This document shows positions 31,807 to 41,498 of a stretch of 64,000 nt of DNA, in pieces. The stretch comes from Parabacteroides distasonis. Lineage in GTDB: Bacteria; Bacteroidota; Bacteroidia; Bacteroidales; Tannerellaceae. Each line of letters starts with the position of its first letter. Positions within the stretch are counted from its first letter, which is position 1. A program made the translations under genes and the position numbers. The notes below the pieces were generated by a model, which was given only the letters and a program-made list of their open reading frames with translations, had not been told where the DNA came from and searched no databases. The stretch is from NCBI GenBank assembly GCA_021531775.1, contig JAFBIU010000015.1, positions 1-64,000 of the forward strand, read 5' to 3'.

Positions 31807-32655
31807 ATGAATAGTGCGATTGTCAACCGTTGGATGAGGAATCAGTCGTTGCTGAACGAAGAGACCCTGCCTCTTTTGCGCGATCTGGTGGAGCAGTACC
31901 CACTTTGTGCCGTACCCAAAATGCTCTACCTGGTCAATCTGGCCCGTCTGCATCATCCCCACTATGAGAAGGAGTTGCGTCGGCTGGCCGTCTCCTTGCC
32001 CGACCGGAAACGGTTGTATGGACTGATCCATGGCGAACGGTTGGGCTGGAAGATGGAGAACCCCTCTGCGACACTGCTGACAGCCCCGGAAATGACTGAT
32101 TCATTCTCCTTGATCGATCAATTCCTGTCGGATACTTCGATGGAGACCGGATCCTCTTCGACACCGGACTTGTTGTTCCAGCCTGCCGCAGCGGTGGACT
32201 ATTTGGCGACGATGCAATCAGAAGAACCGGCTCCTGAATCGGTTTCGGAACTGCCCGAGGAGCCTGCAGAACAGACGCAGGCTGTGTCGGAGGCATCTGT
32301 GCCGCAGCCCGAAGAGCCTGCTCCCATGCTCCATCAGGATCTCATCGACTCTTTTTTGGATCAAGAGGCCATGCGACAGAACCGTTCCTCGCTGGCAACT
32401 GAAACGGAGCAGCCTGTTCCGGAGGAGCCTGCCGAATCCTTCAATCCACCGGCTGAGGTGGCAGAAAACAGCCTCAAATCGTTGGATGACTCCTTTTTTA
32501 CGGAGACATTGGCGCATATTTACACAAAACAGAAGCGATATGAGAAGGCTTTGCAAATTATTCAAAACTTAAGTTTGAAATATCCGGAAAAAAATATTTA
32601 CTTTGCAGACCAAATCAGATTTTTAGAGAGATTGATTATTAACACTAAAAAATAA
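31807..32655 (+). CDS. conserved hypothetical protein with Pro/Glu-rich middle and TPR-like end
   Basis: The 282-aa protein has an N-terminal helical part (residues 1-90, LLNEETLPLLRDLVEQYPLC). A low-complexity, acidic, Pro/Glu-rich middle follows (about 130-215, with EEPAP and PEEPAE repeats). The C-terminus holds one TPR-like hairpin (LAHIYTKQKRYEKALQIIQN). No signal peptide is present. The function is unknown; its fixed place between lptE and secG suggests an envelope-related role, which is only context. Confidence 0.72.
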   Translation: MNSAIVNRWMRNQSLLNEETLPLLRDLVEQYPLCAVPKMLYLVNLARLHHPHYEKELRRLAVSLPDRKRLYGLIHGERLGWKMENPSATLLTAPEMTDSFSLIDQFLSDTSMETGSSSTPDLLFQPAAAVDYLATMQSEEPAPESVSELPEEPAEQTQAVSEASVPQPEEPAPMLHQDLIDSFLDQEAMRQNRSSLATETEQPVPEEPAESFNPPAEVAENSLKSLDDSFFTETLAHIYTKQKRYEKALQIIQNLSLKYPEKNIYFADQIRFLERLIINTKK

Positions 32656-32659
32656 ACAG

Positions 32660-33016
32660 ATGTACGTATTTATTTCTATCCTCATTTTGATCGCCTCGAT
32701 CCTGATGATTTTGATCGTTCTGATCCAAAATTCGAAGGGCGGTGGCTTGGCTTCAGGATTCTCTTCTTCTAACCAGATCATGGGTGTTCGCAAGACAACC
32801 GACTTCTTGGAGAAGGCAACATGGACGTTGGCAGGTGTATTGGTTTTCTTGAGCATTGTGATTACAGCGTTCATTCCCCGTGCACAGACTGCAACAGAAT
32901 CTGAAATCAAACAACAGGTCAACGATGCGGTTACTATCGATCCGAGTACGGTAGCCCCTGACTTCGGTACAGCTCAGCAACCTGCTACAGCTACTGAAGA
33001 GGAAAAGGCTGAATGA
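32660..33016 (+). CDS. secG: preprotein translocase subunit SecG
   Basis: The 118-aa protein has two membrane helices (YVFISILILIASILMILIVL and WTLAGVLVFLSIVITAF) around the conserved loop QNSKGGGLASGF, the SecG signature. The C-terminal tail is polar and extended. It stimulates protein export through SecYEG. It ends just before a terminator that closes the operon begun at 27068. Confidence 0.92.
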   Translation: MYVFISILILIASILMILIVLIQNSKGGGLASGFSSSNQIMGVRKTTDFLEKATWTLAGVLVFLSIVITAFIPRAQTATESEIKQQVNDAVTIDPSTVAPDFGTAQQPATATEEEKAE

Positions 33017-33041
33017 GAATTACAAACGGATGAAACCAGAT

Positions 33042-33076
33042 AAAAAGAGCATCTCCGGAAAAGAGATGCTTTTTTT
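33042..33076 (+). terminator. intrinsic terminator after secG
   Basis: AGCATCTC (33048-33055) and GAGATGCT (33063-33070) form an 8-bp stem followed by T7; flanking A and T bases extend the pairing. Confidence 0.88.
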
Positions 33077-33096
33077 ATATAATCATAAGTAGTTGC

Positions 33097-34029
33097 ATGG
33101 AGGAACAGTTGTTACCGATCTATTTTGCCCCGTTGCAGGGCTATACGGATGATGTCTATCGTCGTGTACATCAGGCTTTGGTAGGAGGGGTCGCCCGTTA
33201 CTATACACCCTTCCTGCGTGTGGAGGGAGGCGGTGTCCGCAGCAAAGATTTGCGCGATGTCGATCCGAAGAACAATCAAGGTGTCCCCTTAGTGCCGCAG
33301 GTGATTTTGAAAAGCGTAGCCGAATTTACCGAACTGGTCCGGATGTTGGAAGAGCGGGGTTATACCGAGATAGACCTGAACATGGGCTGTCCCTTTCCCA
33401 TGCAGGCGCGTCACGGTCGTGGCTGCGGCTTGCTGACGCATTTAGATGTGATTCAGCAGGTAGCGGAGGAGATCGTCCGCAAGCCCCATCTGCAGTTTTC
33501 GGTGAAGATGCGGTTGGGTTGGGAGTCGGCCGATGAGTGGAAACCGGTGTTACCGATCTTGAACGATCTGCCGTTGAAGCAGATTGTGTTGCATCCACGG
33601 ATTGGTATCCAACAGTATAAGGGTGAGTTGGATCTGGCTTCGTTCGAGGCATTTCGGGCCGTTTGTCGCCATCCGCTCCTGTTCAATGGGGAAGTGCGTA
33701 CGGTGGAACAGATCCGGGAGATCCAGCATCGTTACCCCGATTTGGCTGGTCTGATGATCGGTCGTGGCATGTTGGCCCGTCCCTCGTTGGCAGTCGAGTA
33801 TGCCACGAATACGACCTGGGATTGGCCGAAACGGAAACGGTTGCTCTTGTCGATGCATGAGCAGTTGCGTGGGGTCTATGCCGGTATCGTCAACAGCGAA
33901 GAGCAGTTACACAGTAAACTTCGCCTCTTTTGGGAATACATGGAGCCGGAGTTGGATCGGAAAAGCTATAAACGGATCATGAAGAGTGGCAATCTGAAGA
34001 ATTTCCTGAAAGCGGTCGAGCAGTTGTAA
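33097..34029 (+). CDS. tRNA-dihydrouridine synthase
   Basis: The 310-aa FMN-dependent TIM barrel reduces uridines in the tRNA D-loop. It has FAPLQGYTDDVYRRVHQ, TEIDLNMGCPFPM followed by RHGRGCGLL with the catalytic Cys, LQFSVKMRLGW and LMIGRGMLARPSLA. It is somewhat shorter than the classical DusB. It lies alone between two terminator or leader regions. Confidence 0.92.
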   Translation: MEEQLLPIYFAPLQGYTDDVYRRVHQALVGGVARYYTPFLRVEGGGVRSKDLRDVDPKNNQGVPLVPQVILKSVAEFTELVRMLEERGYTEIDLNMGCPFPMQARHGRGCGLLTHLDVIQQVAEEIVRKPHLQFSVKMRLGWESADEWKPVLPILNDLPLKQIVLHPRIGIQQYKGELDLASFEAFRAVCRHPLLFNGEVRTVEQIREIQHRYPDLAGLMIGRGMLARPSLAVEYATNTTWDWPKRKRLLLSMHEQLRGVYAGIVNSEEQLHSKLRLFWEYMEPELDRKSYKRIMKSGNLKNFLKAVEQL

Positions 34030-34088
34030 GGATGTGGCTGTCTTCCTCTTCATGAAAAGAGTCAATATAATAAATGTAATGTATAGAC

Positions 34089-35981
34089 ATGGTTAGTTAT
34101 TTGCAGATAGATAACCTGACGAAGAGTTTCGGTGATCTGGTGCTCTTCGAAGGCATCACGTTTGGTGTGGCGCAGGGCCAGAAGATCGGACTGATTGCCA
34201 AGAATGGTACAGGAAAGACAACGTTGTTGAATATCCTCGCCGGGAAGGAGGACTACGACAGTGGCTCCGTGGTGTATCGGAACGATTTGCGTGTGGGCTA
34301 CTTGGAGCAATCGCCTTCCTATCCGGCTGATCTGACAGTCCTGCAGGCCTGTTTCTATTCGCCTAATGAGACGGTTCGGTTGATTGCTGAATACGAGGAG
34401 GCCGTCGCCAAGGAGGATGCGGCACGTTTGGAGAAGCTGTTGGTCCAGATGGACAGCCTGAAGGCATGGGACTATGAGCAACGGGCCAAGCAGATTCTCG
34501 GGAAACTGAACATTCACAATTTCGACCAGCGGGTGAAGGAACTTTCGGGTGGCCAACTCAAGCGGGTGGCACTGGCTAACGTGTTGATTACGGAACCCGA
34601 ACTGATCATTCTGGATGAGCCCACCAACCATTTGGATTTGGAGATGACCGAATGGTTAGAGGGGTATCTGAGTCGTGCCAACATCAGTATTTTGATGGTG
34701 ACCCACGACCGTTATTTCCTGGATCGGGTCTGTAGCGAGATTTTGGAGATCGACCGCAAACAGATCTATTCCTATAAAGGTAATTATAGTTACTATTTGG
34801 AGAAACGGCAGGAACGGATCGATGCGCAGAATGCCGATGTGGAACGGGCCAACAACCTGTTGCGAAAGGAGTTGGACTGGATGCGTAGGCAACCGCAGGC
34901 ACGTGGTACGAAGGCCAAGTATCGGATCGATGCCTTCTACGAACTGGAGAAACGGGCCCATCAGCAACGGGAGTCGGGTACCGTCAGTCTCGGAGTGAAG
35001 GCCTCCTACATCGGATCGAAAATCTTCGAGGCTTGTCACGTCTCGAAACGGTTCGACCAGCTCAAGATCACGGACGACTTCAACTATGTCTTTGCACGCT
35101 ACGAGAAGTTGGGCATCATCGGCAACAACGGAACAGGCAAATCGACCTTCATTAAGATGCTGATGGGAGAGGTAGAGCCCGACAGTGGCCACTTCGATGT
35201 AGGTGAAACGGTTCGGTTCGGTTATTATAGCCAGGAGGGGCTGCAATTCGACGAACAGATGAAGGTGATCGACGTGGTGCGACGCATTGCCGAGTATGTT
35301 GATTTGGGCGATGGCCGGAAGTTGGGTGTCTCCCAGTTGTTGACCCATTTCCTCTTCACGCCCGAAAAACAGCACAACTATGTCTATAAATTGAGTGGTG
35401 GCGAGAAACGTCGTCTCTATCTCTGTACCGTCTTGATGCGAAGCCCTAACTTCTTGGTGCTCGACGAGCCGACCAACGACTTGGACATCATTACCTTGAA
35501 TGTGTTGGAGGAGTACCTGCGTGACTTCAAGGGCTGTTTGATTGTCGTGTCGCACGACCGCTACTTCATGGACAAACTGGTCGATCACCTGTTGGTGTTT
35601 CATGGGCAGGGTGAGATCCAGGACTTCCCCGGTAACTACACCCAGTATAGAGCCTGGAAAGAGGCCCAGGAGGAGCAACAGGCATTTGAAGCCAAGGAGG
35701 CAGCGGCCCGACAGGCCAAAGCAGCTCCGGCTGCAGCTGCCAAACCGGCAAAGGCTGCTCCGGAGAAACGACGGCTGACCTTCAAAGAGCGCAAGGAATA
35801 TGAGTCCTTGGATGCCGAGATTCCCCAGTTAGAAGCGGAGAAGGCCCAGTTGGAGGCCTCCATGAGCAGTGGGCAACTGAGCACGGAGGAGTTGATCAAG
35901 GCTGGCGAACGCATGACCCAGCTCATTGATGAGTTGGATGAGAAGTCGATGCGTTGGCTGGAACTGAGTGAATGGATCTGA
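34089..35981 (+). CDS. ABC-F family ATPase (Uup-like)
   Basis: The 630-aa soluble protein has two ABC domains. Walker A sites are AKNGTGKTTLLNIL (about residue 38) and GNNGTGKSTFIKML; signatures are LSGGQLKRVALANVLI and LSGGEKRRLYLCTVLM, both with DEPTNHLDLE or DEPTNDLDII. The linker between them is arginine-rich. A C-terminal coiled coil (about 560-630, after an Ala/Lys-rich spacer) is as in Uup. ABC-F proteins act on ribosomes or DNA branch structures; nothing indicates antibiotic resistance. Confidence 0.92.
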   Translation: MVSYLQIDNLTKSFGDLVLFEGITFGVAQGQKIGLIAKNGTGKTTLLNILAGKEDYDSGSVVYRNDLRVGYLEQSPSYPADLTVLQACFYSPNETVRLIAEYEEAVAKEDAARLEKLLVQMDSLKAWDYEQRAKQILGKLNIHNFDQRVKELSGGQLKRVALANVLITEPELIILDEPTNHLDLEMTEWLEGYLSRANISILMVTHDRYFLDRVCSEILEIDRKQIYSYKGNYSYYLEKRQERIDAQNADVERANNLLRKELDWMRRQPQARGTKAKYRIDAFYELEKRAHQQRESGTVSLGVKASYIGSKIFEACHVSKRFDQLKITDDFNYVFARYEKLGIIGNNGTGKSTFIKMLMGEVEPDSGHFDVGETVRFGYYSQEGLQFDEQMKVIDVVRRIAEYVDLGDGRKLGVSQLLTHFLFTPEKQHNYVYKLSGGEKRRLYLCTVLMRSPNFLVLDEPTNDLDIITLNVLEEYLRDFKGCLIVVSHDRYFMDKLVDHLLVFHGQGEIQDFPGNYTQYRAWKEAQEEQQAFEAKEAAARQAKAAPAAAAKPAKAAPEKRRLTFKERKEYESLDAEIPQLEAEKAQLEASMSSGQLSTEELIKAGERMTQLIDELDEKSMRWLELSEWI

Positions 35982-36010
35982 TAGTTTGATAACCATAGAT
36001 TGAAACAACG

Positions 36011-36715
36011 ATGCAAATCTTTTATACACCGGATATTTTACAGTGTCCCGAACTGCCGGAAGAGGAATCCGGCCATTGTGTGCGTGTGTTGCGCTTAGGT
36101 GAAGGCGATGAAATACTGCTGACGGATGGCCGCGGCTCTTTCTATCAGGCCGCCATCGAGCAGGCCCACCCGAAACATTGTCGTGTCACCCTCTTGAAGA
36201 GCTGGCAGCCGGCCCCGCTTTGGTCCGGTTATCTGCATATAGCCGTGGCCCCCACCAAGAACATGGACCGGATGGAGTGGTTTGCCGAGAAGGCTACCGA
36301 GATCGGTATTGACGAGATCACCTGTCTGAACTGCCGTTTCTCCGAACGCAAGGAGGTAAAGCCGCAGCGGTTGGAAAAGATTTTGGTGAGTGCGATGAAA
36401 CAGTCGCAGAAGGCCACACTGCCACTCTTGCATGGCATGACCGATTTTCGTACCTTCGTCAAGCAACCCTTTGAGGGACAGAAATTCATTGCCCATTGCG
36501 AAGCGGGGGAGAAGCCGCTGCTGTCGAAGGTCTATCATCCAGGTGAACGGGTGCTGATCCTGATCGGTCCGGAGGGCGATTTCAGTCCGGAAGAGATCGC
36601 TTTGGCACAGGAGCAAGGGTTCCAACCGATCTCGTTGGGTCCGAGTCGTCTGCGTACGGAAACGGCTGCTTTGGCAGCATGCCACACCATCCGGCTCTTG
36701 ACTTATCAGGTGTGA
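36011..36715 (+). CDS. rsmE: 16S rRNA (uracil1498-N3)-methyltransferase RsmE
   Basis: The 234-aa SPOUT methyltransferase has an N-terminal PUA-like part with SGHCVRVLRLGEGDEILLTD, then VAPTKNMDRMEWFAEKATEI, LIGPEGDFSPEEI and a trefoil-knot end SLGPSRLRTETAALAA. It modifies U1498 of 16S rRNA. It starts 29 bases after the ABC-F gene. Confidence 0.93.
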   Translation: MQIFYTPDILQCPELPEEESGHCVRVLRLGEGDEILLTDGRGSFYQAAIEQAHPKHCRVTLLKSWQPAPLWSGYLHIAVAPTKNMDRMEWFAEKATEIGIDEITCLNCRFSERKEVKPQRLEKILVSAMKQSQKATLPLLHGMTDFRTFVKQPFEGQKFIAHCEAGEKPLLSKVYHPGERVLILIGPEGDFSPEEIALAQEQGFQPISLGPSRLRTETAALAACHTIRLLTYQV

Positions 36716-36839
36716 GGACATCTCCTTTACATCTGATAAAAGCTCCTAAATAGTTTAAACGACCCGAACAAAAACCGGTTCACGTCCGTTCTACTTATAG
36801 AAAATCGAAAAGAACTTTTGATCTAAAATAGAGAACGAG

Positions 36840-37052
36840 ATGATGAACTTGGATGTGATTAGAGAGAATAGTAGCGCAGTCTATTCCGTATTGAAATCTG
36901 CGTACCGTTGTACTTTTAATGAGTTACAACGATTCACTCAATTGGGTAGTACTGAACTTTGTTTGGCGATTGCCCAGCTGTTGCGAGATTGCAAGATCGA
37001 ACAGCAGAAGTCAGGAGGTGGAATTTATTATCAGTTGGCTAATGGCATTTGA
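36840..37052 (+). CDS. small winged-helix protein (wHTH_10/DUF2582-like), 70 aa
   Basis: The protein is a single winged-helix fold: LDVIRENSSAVYSVLKSAY, then FNELQRFTQLGSTELCLAIA and a wing with GGGIYYQL. Small proteins of this kind are common in Bacteroidales and presumably bind DNA, but no target is known. ATG 36840 and ATG 36843 are adjacent. The 124-base gap before it has no clear promoter. Confidence 0.75.
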   Translation: MMNLDVIRENSSAVYSVLKSAYRCTFNELQRFTQLGSTELCLAIAQLLRDCKIEQQKSGGGIYYQLANGI

Positions 37053-37081
37053 ATAGGATTAAACAGTGAGTGAATGGATGC

Positions 37082-37128
37082 GGGAGACAATTTTCAGGGT
37101 ACTGTCCTTGGAAATTGCCTCCCTTTTT
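37082..37128 (+). terminator. intrinsic terminator after the winged-helix gene
   Basis: GGGAGACAATTTTC (37082-37095) pairs with GGAAATTGCCTCCC (37110-37123) with two mismatched positions, followed by T5. Confidence 0.75.
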
Positions 37129-37180
37129 GTACACCCTGTGTATGCTGAAATTTGGCATAACTCCTCGGGGAAGAGGCGGA

Positions 37181-39283
37181 TTATTCAACCAGACCGGCCT
37201 CTTTCAGCATCTGGATGAAACGGGTGATGTCTGCCAGACTGTCTGCATCCGGGAACTGGGCATCCTGCATTTTCTTGATGTCCAACAAGCTCAGTTTGCC
37301 GGAAGTCGTCAGCTTGGCAATATCATCGTAGTGCGCCAAAAGCATGCGTGGGCTGTCTCCTTTCACCAGTCCATATTTCTGCAGCAACTCTTTCGGGATC
37401 GTACGCAACACACCATAACCACTTTCTTTGACCTTGGCAGTGGCATGCGGAAAGATCTTAGCCGCTGCCTTCTCTTCAGCTGTCAGTTCGACCCGTTTCG
37501 GATAGGTGACACCCAACAGGGTCGCACGTGTTTTTACAGCCGCATCGATTTCTTTACCATGGTTGTTGGCCTTCTCTTTCAAGAGGCTCTGTAATGTGCC
37601 GATATGCTCTTTCAAGGCTGCACTGGCAGGAGCCAGTTCCAACACACTCTCCAAAGTGGCCACTTCATTCAACAGCAGAGCATCCTGATTGAAGTGTGCT
37701 TTCTTGTAGGCCTGCATCAGTTGATCGGAAGTGGACTGAGCCAGCACAGCCAAATCTTCAGCCGCTTTGAGGGCCATCCGTTTGGAGGCTCCGGCAGAGA
37801 CCTCACTGGCAATCGACAAAGCCATCTGGTCGTCAGCTGAGGCAATCGTATAGGCTGTAGCGGCAGCCAGCACAATCGCCCGATGCAACTGGGTCGGGTC
37901 GCAAATAGAGGGACGGTCGCCCGACGTATGATAGTAATTGTCCGGCCACGTGATCATGATGACAGCAGGCACCTGTACACCCCAATCGTTCAGCACTTCA
38001 TGATCCGAATAGCCATAATGGGCATTGATGGAGTAATAGAAGGGATCTTGTGAACCGGTCAGACTATAGACCGGCTTCAAGGCATCCGGACGGCCCATAC
38101 CTGTGGCAACAAACGACTTGTTGGTAGCTCCCATGTAGTGGTAGAAGGATTCTGCCACATCGTTCAGGTAGTGAGGGTTACCCATGGTGGTGCGATGGAG
38201 GCAATAGTAGGAACCACTTTTGCTGAGCCACAGGCCCACCATATCCAGGTTGATGCCACAGAGGGTACGATTCAGGATCTCCTGATGCTGCTGAGCCCAA
38301 GGAATGGTGCCTTGGAACTCCGGAACCCAAAGAAAACGCATGCTTCGTTTCGGACGGGGGAGACGGCCACTCTCGAACAGTTCGTTCAGGGTACGGACTA
38401 TCTCGATCAGGGCTGCCGAACCGGAGATGTTGTCGTTGGCTCCCAACTTCACATAGCCTTCGAACAGGTGGGCTGTAAAGATCACCTCCTCTGCATTCGG
38501 ATCCGTACCGGGAATGACACAGGTGGGTACCTCCAAGTCTGTATCCTCCATCGTCGCCTCTACTTGCGCATGTACGGTAATCTGCTCACCTCTCAGCAGA
38601 CGATCCCGTAGCGCATATCCATCCCGTGGGGTTAGGTTGAAGCAGAAGGTGGGTTTCTTGCTGTAAATGCCTGTATTCGGAATCTGCAACGGATCGATCA
38701 AGGGGCGGGGGCTGTTGAAACTGATGACGCCCAACGCACCTGCATCGACCACCTTGTCATGCACACGGGCTCCAGCAGCCTCGGTAACAGCAATCTTTCC
38801 TTTCAGATCGACCGCTGCCAGTTCATGGGCCTCTCCACGACCAATCCAGACCAGAGGAGCAGTCACATCGGCATTCTGGCTACCTTGGCCTAAAATTGCG
38901 GCCAGATCTTGATAATCAGCTATCTTGACCTGTTTCGGGGAGACCTCCCACAGGGAAGCACTCACACCATCCCAAGCCTTGGTCTTGCCCACCTCTTCAA
39001 TCGTGGCGTTGGCAATGCCGAACCGTTTCAACTTGGACACGACATATTCCGATTCCATGAAATGACCTTGGTAGTCGGCATGTTGGCGGTCGCGCTCATA
39101 GGGGGCAATGTCCATGATATACTGGAAGGCCCGGTCGCCTGACGACTCACCGACCAATTGATCGTAATAGGCCTCAGGAAGCAGGCAATGATTGAATGGG
39201 GTCGTGTAGTTCTGACCCGATACCATTGTGGAGAGGCAAGCTACTCCAGCAATGAATGAATGTTTGAATAGTTTGATAGTCAT
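37181..39283 (-). CDS. M28-family zinc aminopeptidase, exported
   Basis: The 700-aa protein has an N-terminal signal peptide (TIKLFKHSFIAGVACLSTMV, cut near SGQ). A PA-like domain lies at about residues 130-210. The M28 zinc site is FTAHLFEGYVKLGANDNISG (His and Asp), then WVPEFQGT, GINLDMVGLW and YYHTSGDRPS, so all expected ligands are visible. A C-terminal helical part follows. It should cleave N-terminal residues from peptides in the periplasm. ATG 39283 is chosen so that the signal peptide is N-terminal. It is last in the minus-strand run trmD > RsmI-like > acetyltransferase > peptidase. Confidence 0.88.
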   Translation of the reverse strand: MTIKLFKHSFIAGVACLSTMVSGQNYTTPFNHCLLPEAYYDQLVGESSGDRAFQYIMDIAPYERDRQHADYQGHFMESEYVVSKLKRFGIANATIEEVGKTKAWDGVSASLWEVSPKQVKIADYQDLAAILGQGSQNADVTAPLVWIGRGEAHELAAVDLKGKIAVTEAAGARVHDKVVDAGALGVISFNSPRPLIDPLQIPNTGIYSKKPTFCFNLTPRDGYALRDRLLRGEQITVHAQVEATMEDTDLEVPTCVIPGTDPNAEEVIFTAHLFEGYVKLGANDNISGSAALIEIVRTLNELFESGRLPRPKRSMRFLWVPEFQGTIPWAQQHQEILNRTLCGINLDMVGLWLSKSGSYYCLHRTTMGNPHYLNDVAESFYHYMGATNKSFVATGMGRPDALKPVYSLTGSQDPFYYSINAHYGYSDHEVLNDWGVQVPAVIMITWPDNYYHTSGDRPSICDPTQLHRAIVLAAATAYTIASADDQMALSIASEVSAGASKRMALKAAEDLAVLAQSTSDQLMQAYKKAHFNQDALLLNEVATLESVLELAPASAALKEHIGTLQSLLKEKANNHGKEIDAAVKTRATLLGVTYPKRVELTAEEKAAAKIFPHATAKVKESGYGVLRTIPKELLQKYGLVKGDSPRMLLAHYDDIAKLTTSGKLSLLDIKKMQDAQFPDADSLADITRFIQMLKEAGLVE

Positions 39284-39321
39284 CTCGTTTATGAGTTTGT
39301 ATTGGTTTGATTCAACTTGGT

Positions 39322-39906
39322 TCATTCCACCCGTTGGACACCTTCGGCGGTCAGTCGGTATCGTTGGCCACTCTCCGGACAGAGGGCCATCCCTTCTTCA
39401 TCGAAATGGAGGCGATGGCCATATTCACTGACCCAGCCGATCTGTTTGGAGGGATTGCCGACCACCAGTGCGTAGGGTGGTACATCTTTGGTGACGACTG
39501 CTCCGGCACCAATGAGGGCGTAGGCTCCAATCTGATGACCGCAGACGATCGTTGCATTGGCACCAATGGTGGCCCCTCGTCCGACATGGGTGGGGAGGTA
39601 TTGGTCCCGACGGCAGATCGCACTGCGAGGGTTGAGGATATTCGTGAAAACACAACTGGGCCCCAGGAATACATCCTCCTCACAAATCACACCCGTATAG
39701 ATGGAGACGTTGTTCTGCACCTTGACATTCCGGCCCAATGTGACTCCGGGAGAGACCACCACATTCTGACCAATGTTGCATTGGGGGCCGATGTGGCTAC
39801 CGCTCATGATATGCGAAAAGTGCCAGATGCGCGTTCCCGCTCCAATGGTACATCCGGGATCCACGACGGCCGTCTCGTGGACTTGATAGGCTGGTTGCGT
39901 TTCCAT
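39322..39906 (-). CDS. left-handed beta-helix N-acetyltransferase (WbpD/WlbB-like)
   Basis: The 194-aa protein is made of hexapeptide repeats (VVDPGCTIGAGTRIWHFSH, CNIGQNVVVSPGVTLGRN, GATIGANATIVCG, ALIGAGAVVTKDVPPYALVV). It matches enzymes that acetylate UDP-2-acetamido-3-amino-glucuronate for surface glycans. The end CPESGQRYRL has a lone Cys. ATG 39906 starts the conserved part. It lies between the RsmI-like and M28 genes with 10 and 38 bases of spacing; no other sugar gene is beside it. Confidence 0.85.
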   Translation of the reverse strand: METQPAYQVHETAVVDPGCTIGAGTRIWHFSHIMSGSHIGPQCNIGQNVVVSPGVTLGRNVKVQNNVSIYTGVICEEDVFLGPSCVFTNILNPRSAICRRDQYLPTHVGRGATIGANATIVCGHQIGAYALIGAGAVVTKDVPPYALVVGNPSKQIGWVSEYGHRLHFDEEGMALCPESGQRYRLTAEGVQRVE

Positions 39907-39916
39907 TGTTACCACT

Positions 39917-40621
39917 TTATTTAAATAGTAGGAATATCGTTGGTTTTTTACTGAGATCCGGCACGTGACCTGCCCACTCTTTGACGGGTCGCGTCTGGAT
40001 GAATTCATCCTCACAGGTGATGTTGGAGGCAATGCAGAGTTTGGTCGAAGGGCGGCAGGTGCGGATTAACTCTTCGACTAACTTGTTGTTGCGATAAGGG
40101 GTCTCGATGAAGAGTTGTGTCTGATGTTCGGCATAGATACGACCCTCTAACTTTTTCAAGGTGCTCGTACGTTCCGAAGCATCAATCGGCAGATAGCCGT
40201 GGAAGGCAAAACTCTGTCCATTGAAACCGGAGGCCATCACAGCCAGCAGGATGGAGGAGGGGCCTACCAGCGGAACCACTTTGTAGTGCTTGCGTTGGGC
40301 AAGGGCAACCACATCGGCTCCCGGATCTGCCACCGCCGGACAACCTGCTTCGGAGATTACGCCCATCGACTCGCCTTGGGCCATGGGGGCCAGATAACCG
40401 GCCACCTGCTCCGGACTGGTGTGTTTGTTGAGTTCGTAGAAGGTGAGCTCATCGATCACGATGGCCGGATCGACCCTCTTCAGAAAACGACGGGCGGTAC
40501 GGACATTCTCCACAATGAAATGCCTTAATTGCAGAATCACTTCACGATTGTAGGCAGGTAACACCCGACGATGTTCAGTCTCGCCCAGGGTGACAGGAAT
40601 CAGGAAAAGTGTTGCTTCCAT
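39917..40621 (-). CDS. SAM-dependent methyltransferase, RsmI-like (tetrapyrrole methylase fold)
   Basis: The 234-aa protein belongs to the RsmI-type group: ATLFLIPVTLGE, FIVENVRTARRFL, MGVISEAGCPAVADPGA (SAM loop), LVGPSSILLAVMASG and FIETPYRNNKL. It is shorter than E. coli RsmI (about 286 aa) and lacks its C-terminal part, as usual for the Bacteroidota form. Its rRNA target (2'-O-methyl C1402) is inferred from the family. ATG 40621 avoids the long upstream extension. Confidence 0.82.
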   Translation of the reverse strand: MEATLFLIPVTLGETEHRRVLPAYNREVILQLRHFIVENVRTARRFLKRVDPAIVIDELTFYELNKHTSPEQVAGYLAPMAQGESMGVISEAGCPAVADPGADVVALAQRKHYKVVPLVGPSSILLAVMASGFNGQSFAFHGYLPIDASERTSTLKKLEGRIYAEHQTQLFIETPYRNNKLVEELIRTCRPSTKLCIASNITCEDEFIQTRPVKEWAGHVPDLSKKPTIFLLFK

Positions 40622-40638
40622 AGAGTGCTGTTTCTTAC

Positions 40639-41313
40639 TTATTTTAATAGATCCGGACGAAGACGTTGGGTACGTTCTTGTGCCTGCTGCAACCGCCACT
40701 CTTCGATCTTACGTTGGTGGCCGGAGAGCAAGACCTCGGGTACTGTCCAACCTTTGTAGTCGGCCGGACGTGTATAGACCGGTGGAGCCAACAGGTTGTC
40801 TTGGAAGGAATCGGAGAGTGCACTTTGTTCGTCTCCAATCACACCCGGGATCAGACGGACGGTCGCATCGGCAATGATGGCAGCCGCCAGCTCGCCACCG
40901 GTCAGCACATAATCACCTACCGAAATCTCTTTGGTGATCAGGTGTTCGCGAATGCGATAGTCAATTCCCTTATAGTGTCCGCAGAGGATGATGAGGTTGT
41001 TCAAGAGGGACAGGCCATTGGCCATGGGCTGGTTGAACGTCTCTCCGTCGGGGGAGGTATAGATCACTTCGTCATAGTCCCGTTCGGCTTTCAAGGCGGA
41101 TATGGCCCGATCGATGGGTTCGATCTGCATGACCATACCTGCTTCTCCTCCAAAAGGATAATCATCTACCCGACGCCACTTGTTGGTGGTGTAGTCCCGT
41201 AGATTATGCAGGTGGATTTCTGCCAGTTGCTTGTCTTGAGCTCGTTTCAGGATGGAACAGTTCAACATTCCATCGATCATTTCCGGAAGTACCGTAAGGA
41301 TATCTATACGCAT
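40639..41313 (-). CDS. trmD: tRNA (guanine37-N1)-methyltransferase TrmD
   Basis: The 224-aa SPOUT enzyme has [37 protein letters not shown], the knot region [18 protein letters not shown] and [18 protein letters not shown], and the C-terminal [20 protein letters not shown]. It makes m1G37 in tRNA. It is the first gene of the minus-strand operon and is divergent from pheT. Confidence 0.96.
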   Translation of the reverse strand: MRIDILTVLPEMIDGMLNCSILKRAQDKQLAEIHLHNLRDYTTNKWRRVDDYPFGGEAGMVMQIEPIDRAISALKAERDYDEVIYTSPDGETFNQPMANGLSLLNNLIILCGHYKGIDYRIREHLITKEISVGDYVLTGGELAAAIIADATVRLIPGVIGDEQSALSDSFQDNLLAPPVYTRPADYKGWTVPEVLLSGHQRKIEEWRLQQAQERTQRLRPDLLK

Positions 41314-41338
41314 GGATCAATTCTGATTTTAACGGGGG

Positions 41339-41346
41339 CAAATATA
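41339..41346 (-). promoter_or_regulatory. possible -7 box TATATTTG of trmD (minus strand)
   Basis: The plus strand reads CAAATATA 26 bases from the trmD ATG. No clear -33 element was seen. Confidence 0.4.
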
Positions 41347-41407
41347 CTTAAAAAATCAGAGATGGCAGGTCGCTATGTGAAAATTCTGTGAGCAATCTGA
41401 ACAAATT

Positions 41408-41440
41408 TTTGCCATGTTTGGATAATTATTTGTAGCTTTG
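41408..41440 (+). promoter_or_regulatory. promoter TTTG-N21-TAGCTTTG of pheT
   Basis: TTTG at 41408-41411 and TAGCTTTG at 41433-41440 match the Bacteroidota promoter. The leader to the pheT ATG at 41499 would be about 50 nt. Confidence 0.6.
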
Positions 41441-41498
41441 CACGTCAAATTGGCGGCATTTGGTTGTTCGTCACTTTAATGGAATAAATTTTAGAACG

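Noticed and set aside
34089-35981. ABC-F gene as an antibiotic-resistance determinant
   Set aside because: The C-terminal coiled coil and layout fit housekeeping Uup-like proteins, and no mobile DNA is around it.
37070-37594. 174-codon plus-strand frame over the terminator and the end of the M28 gene
   Set aside because: It crosses an intrinsic terminator and lies antisense to a peptidase with complete zinc ligands.
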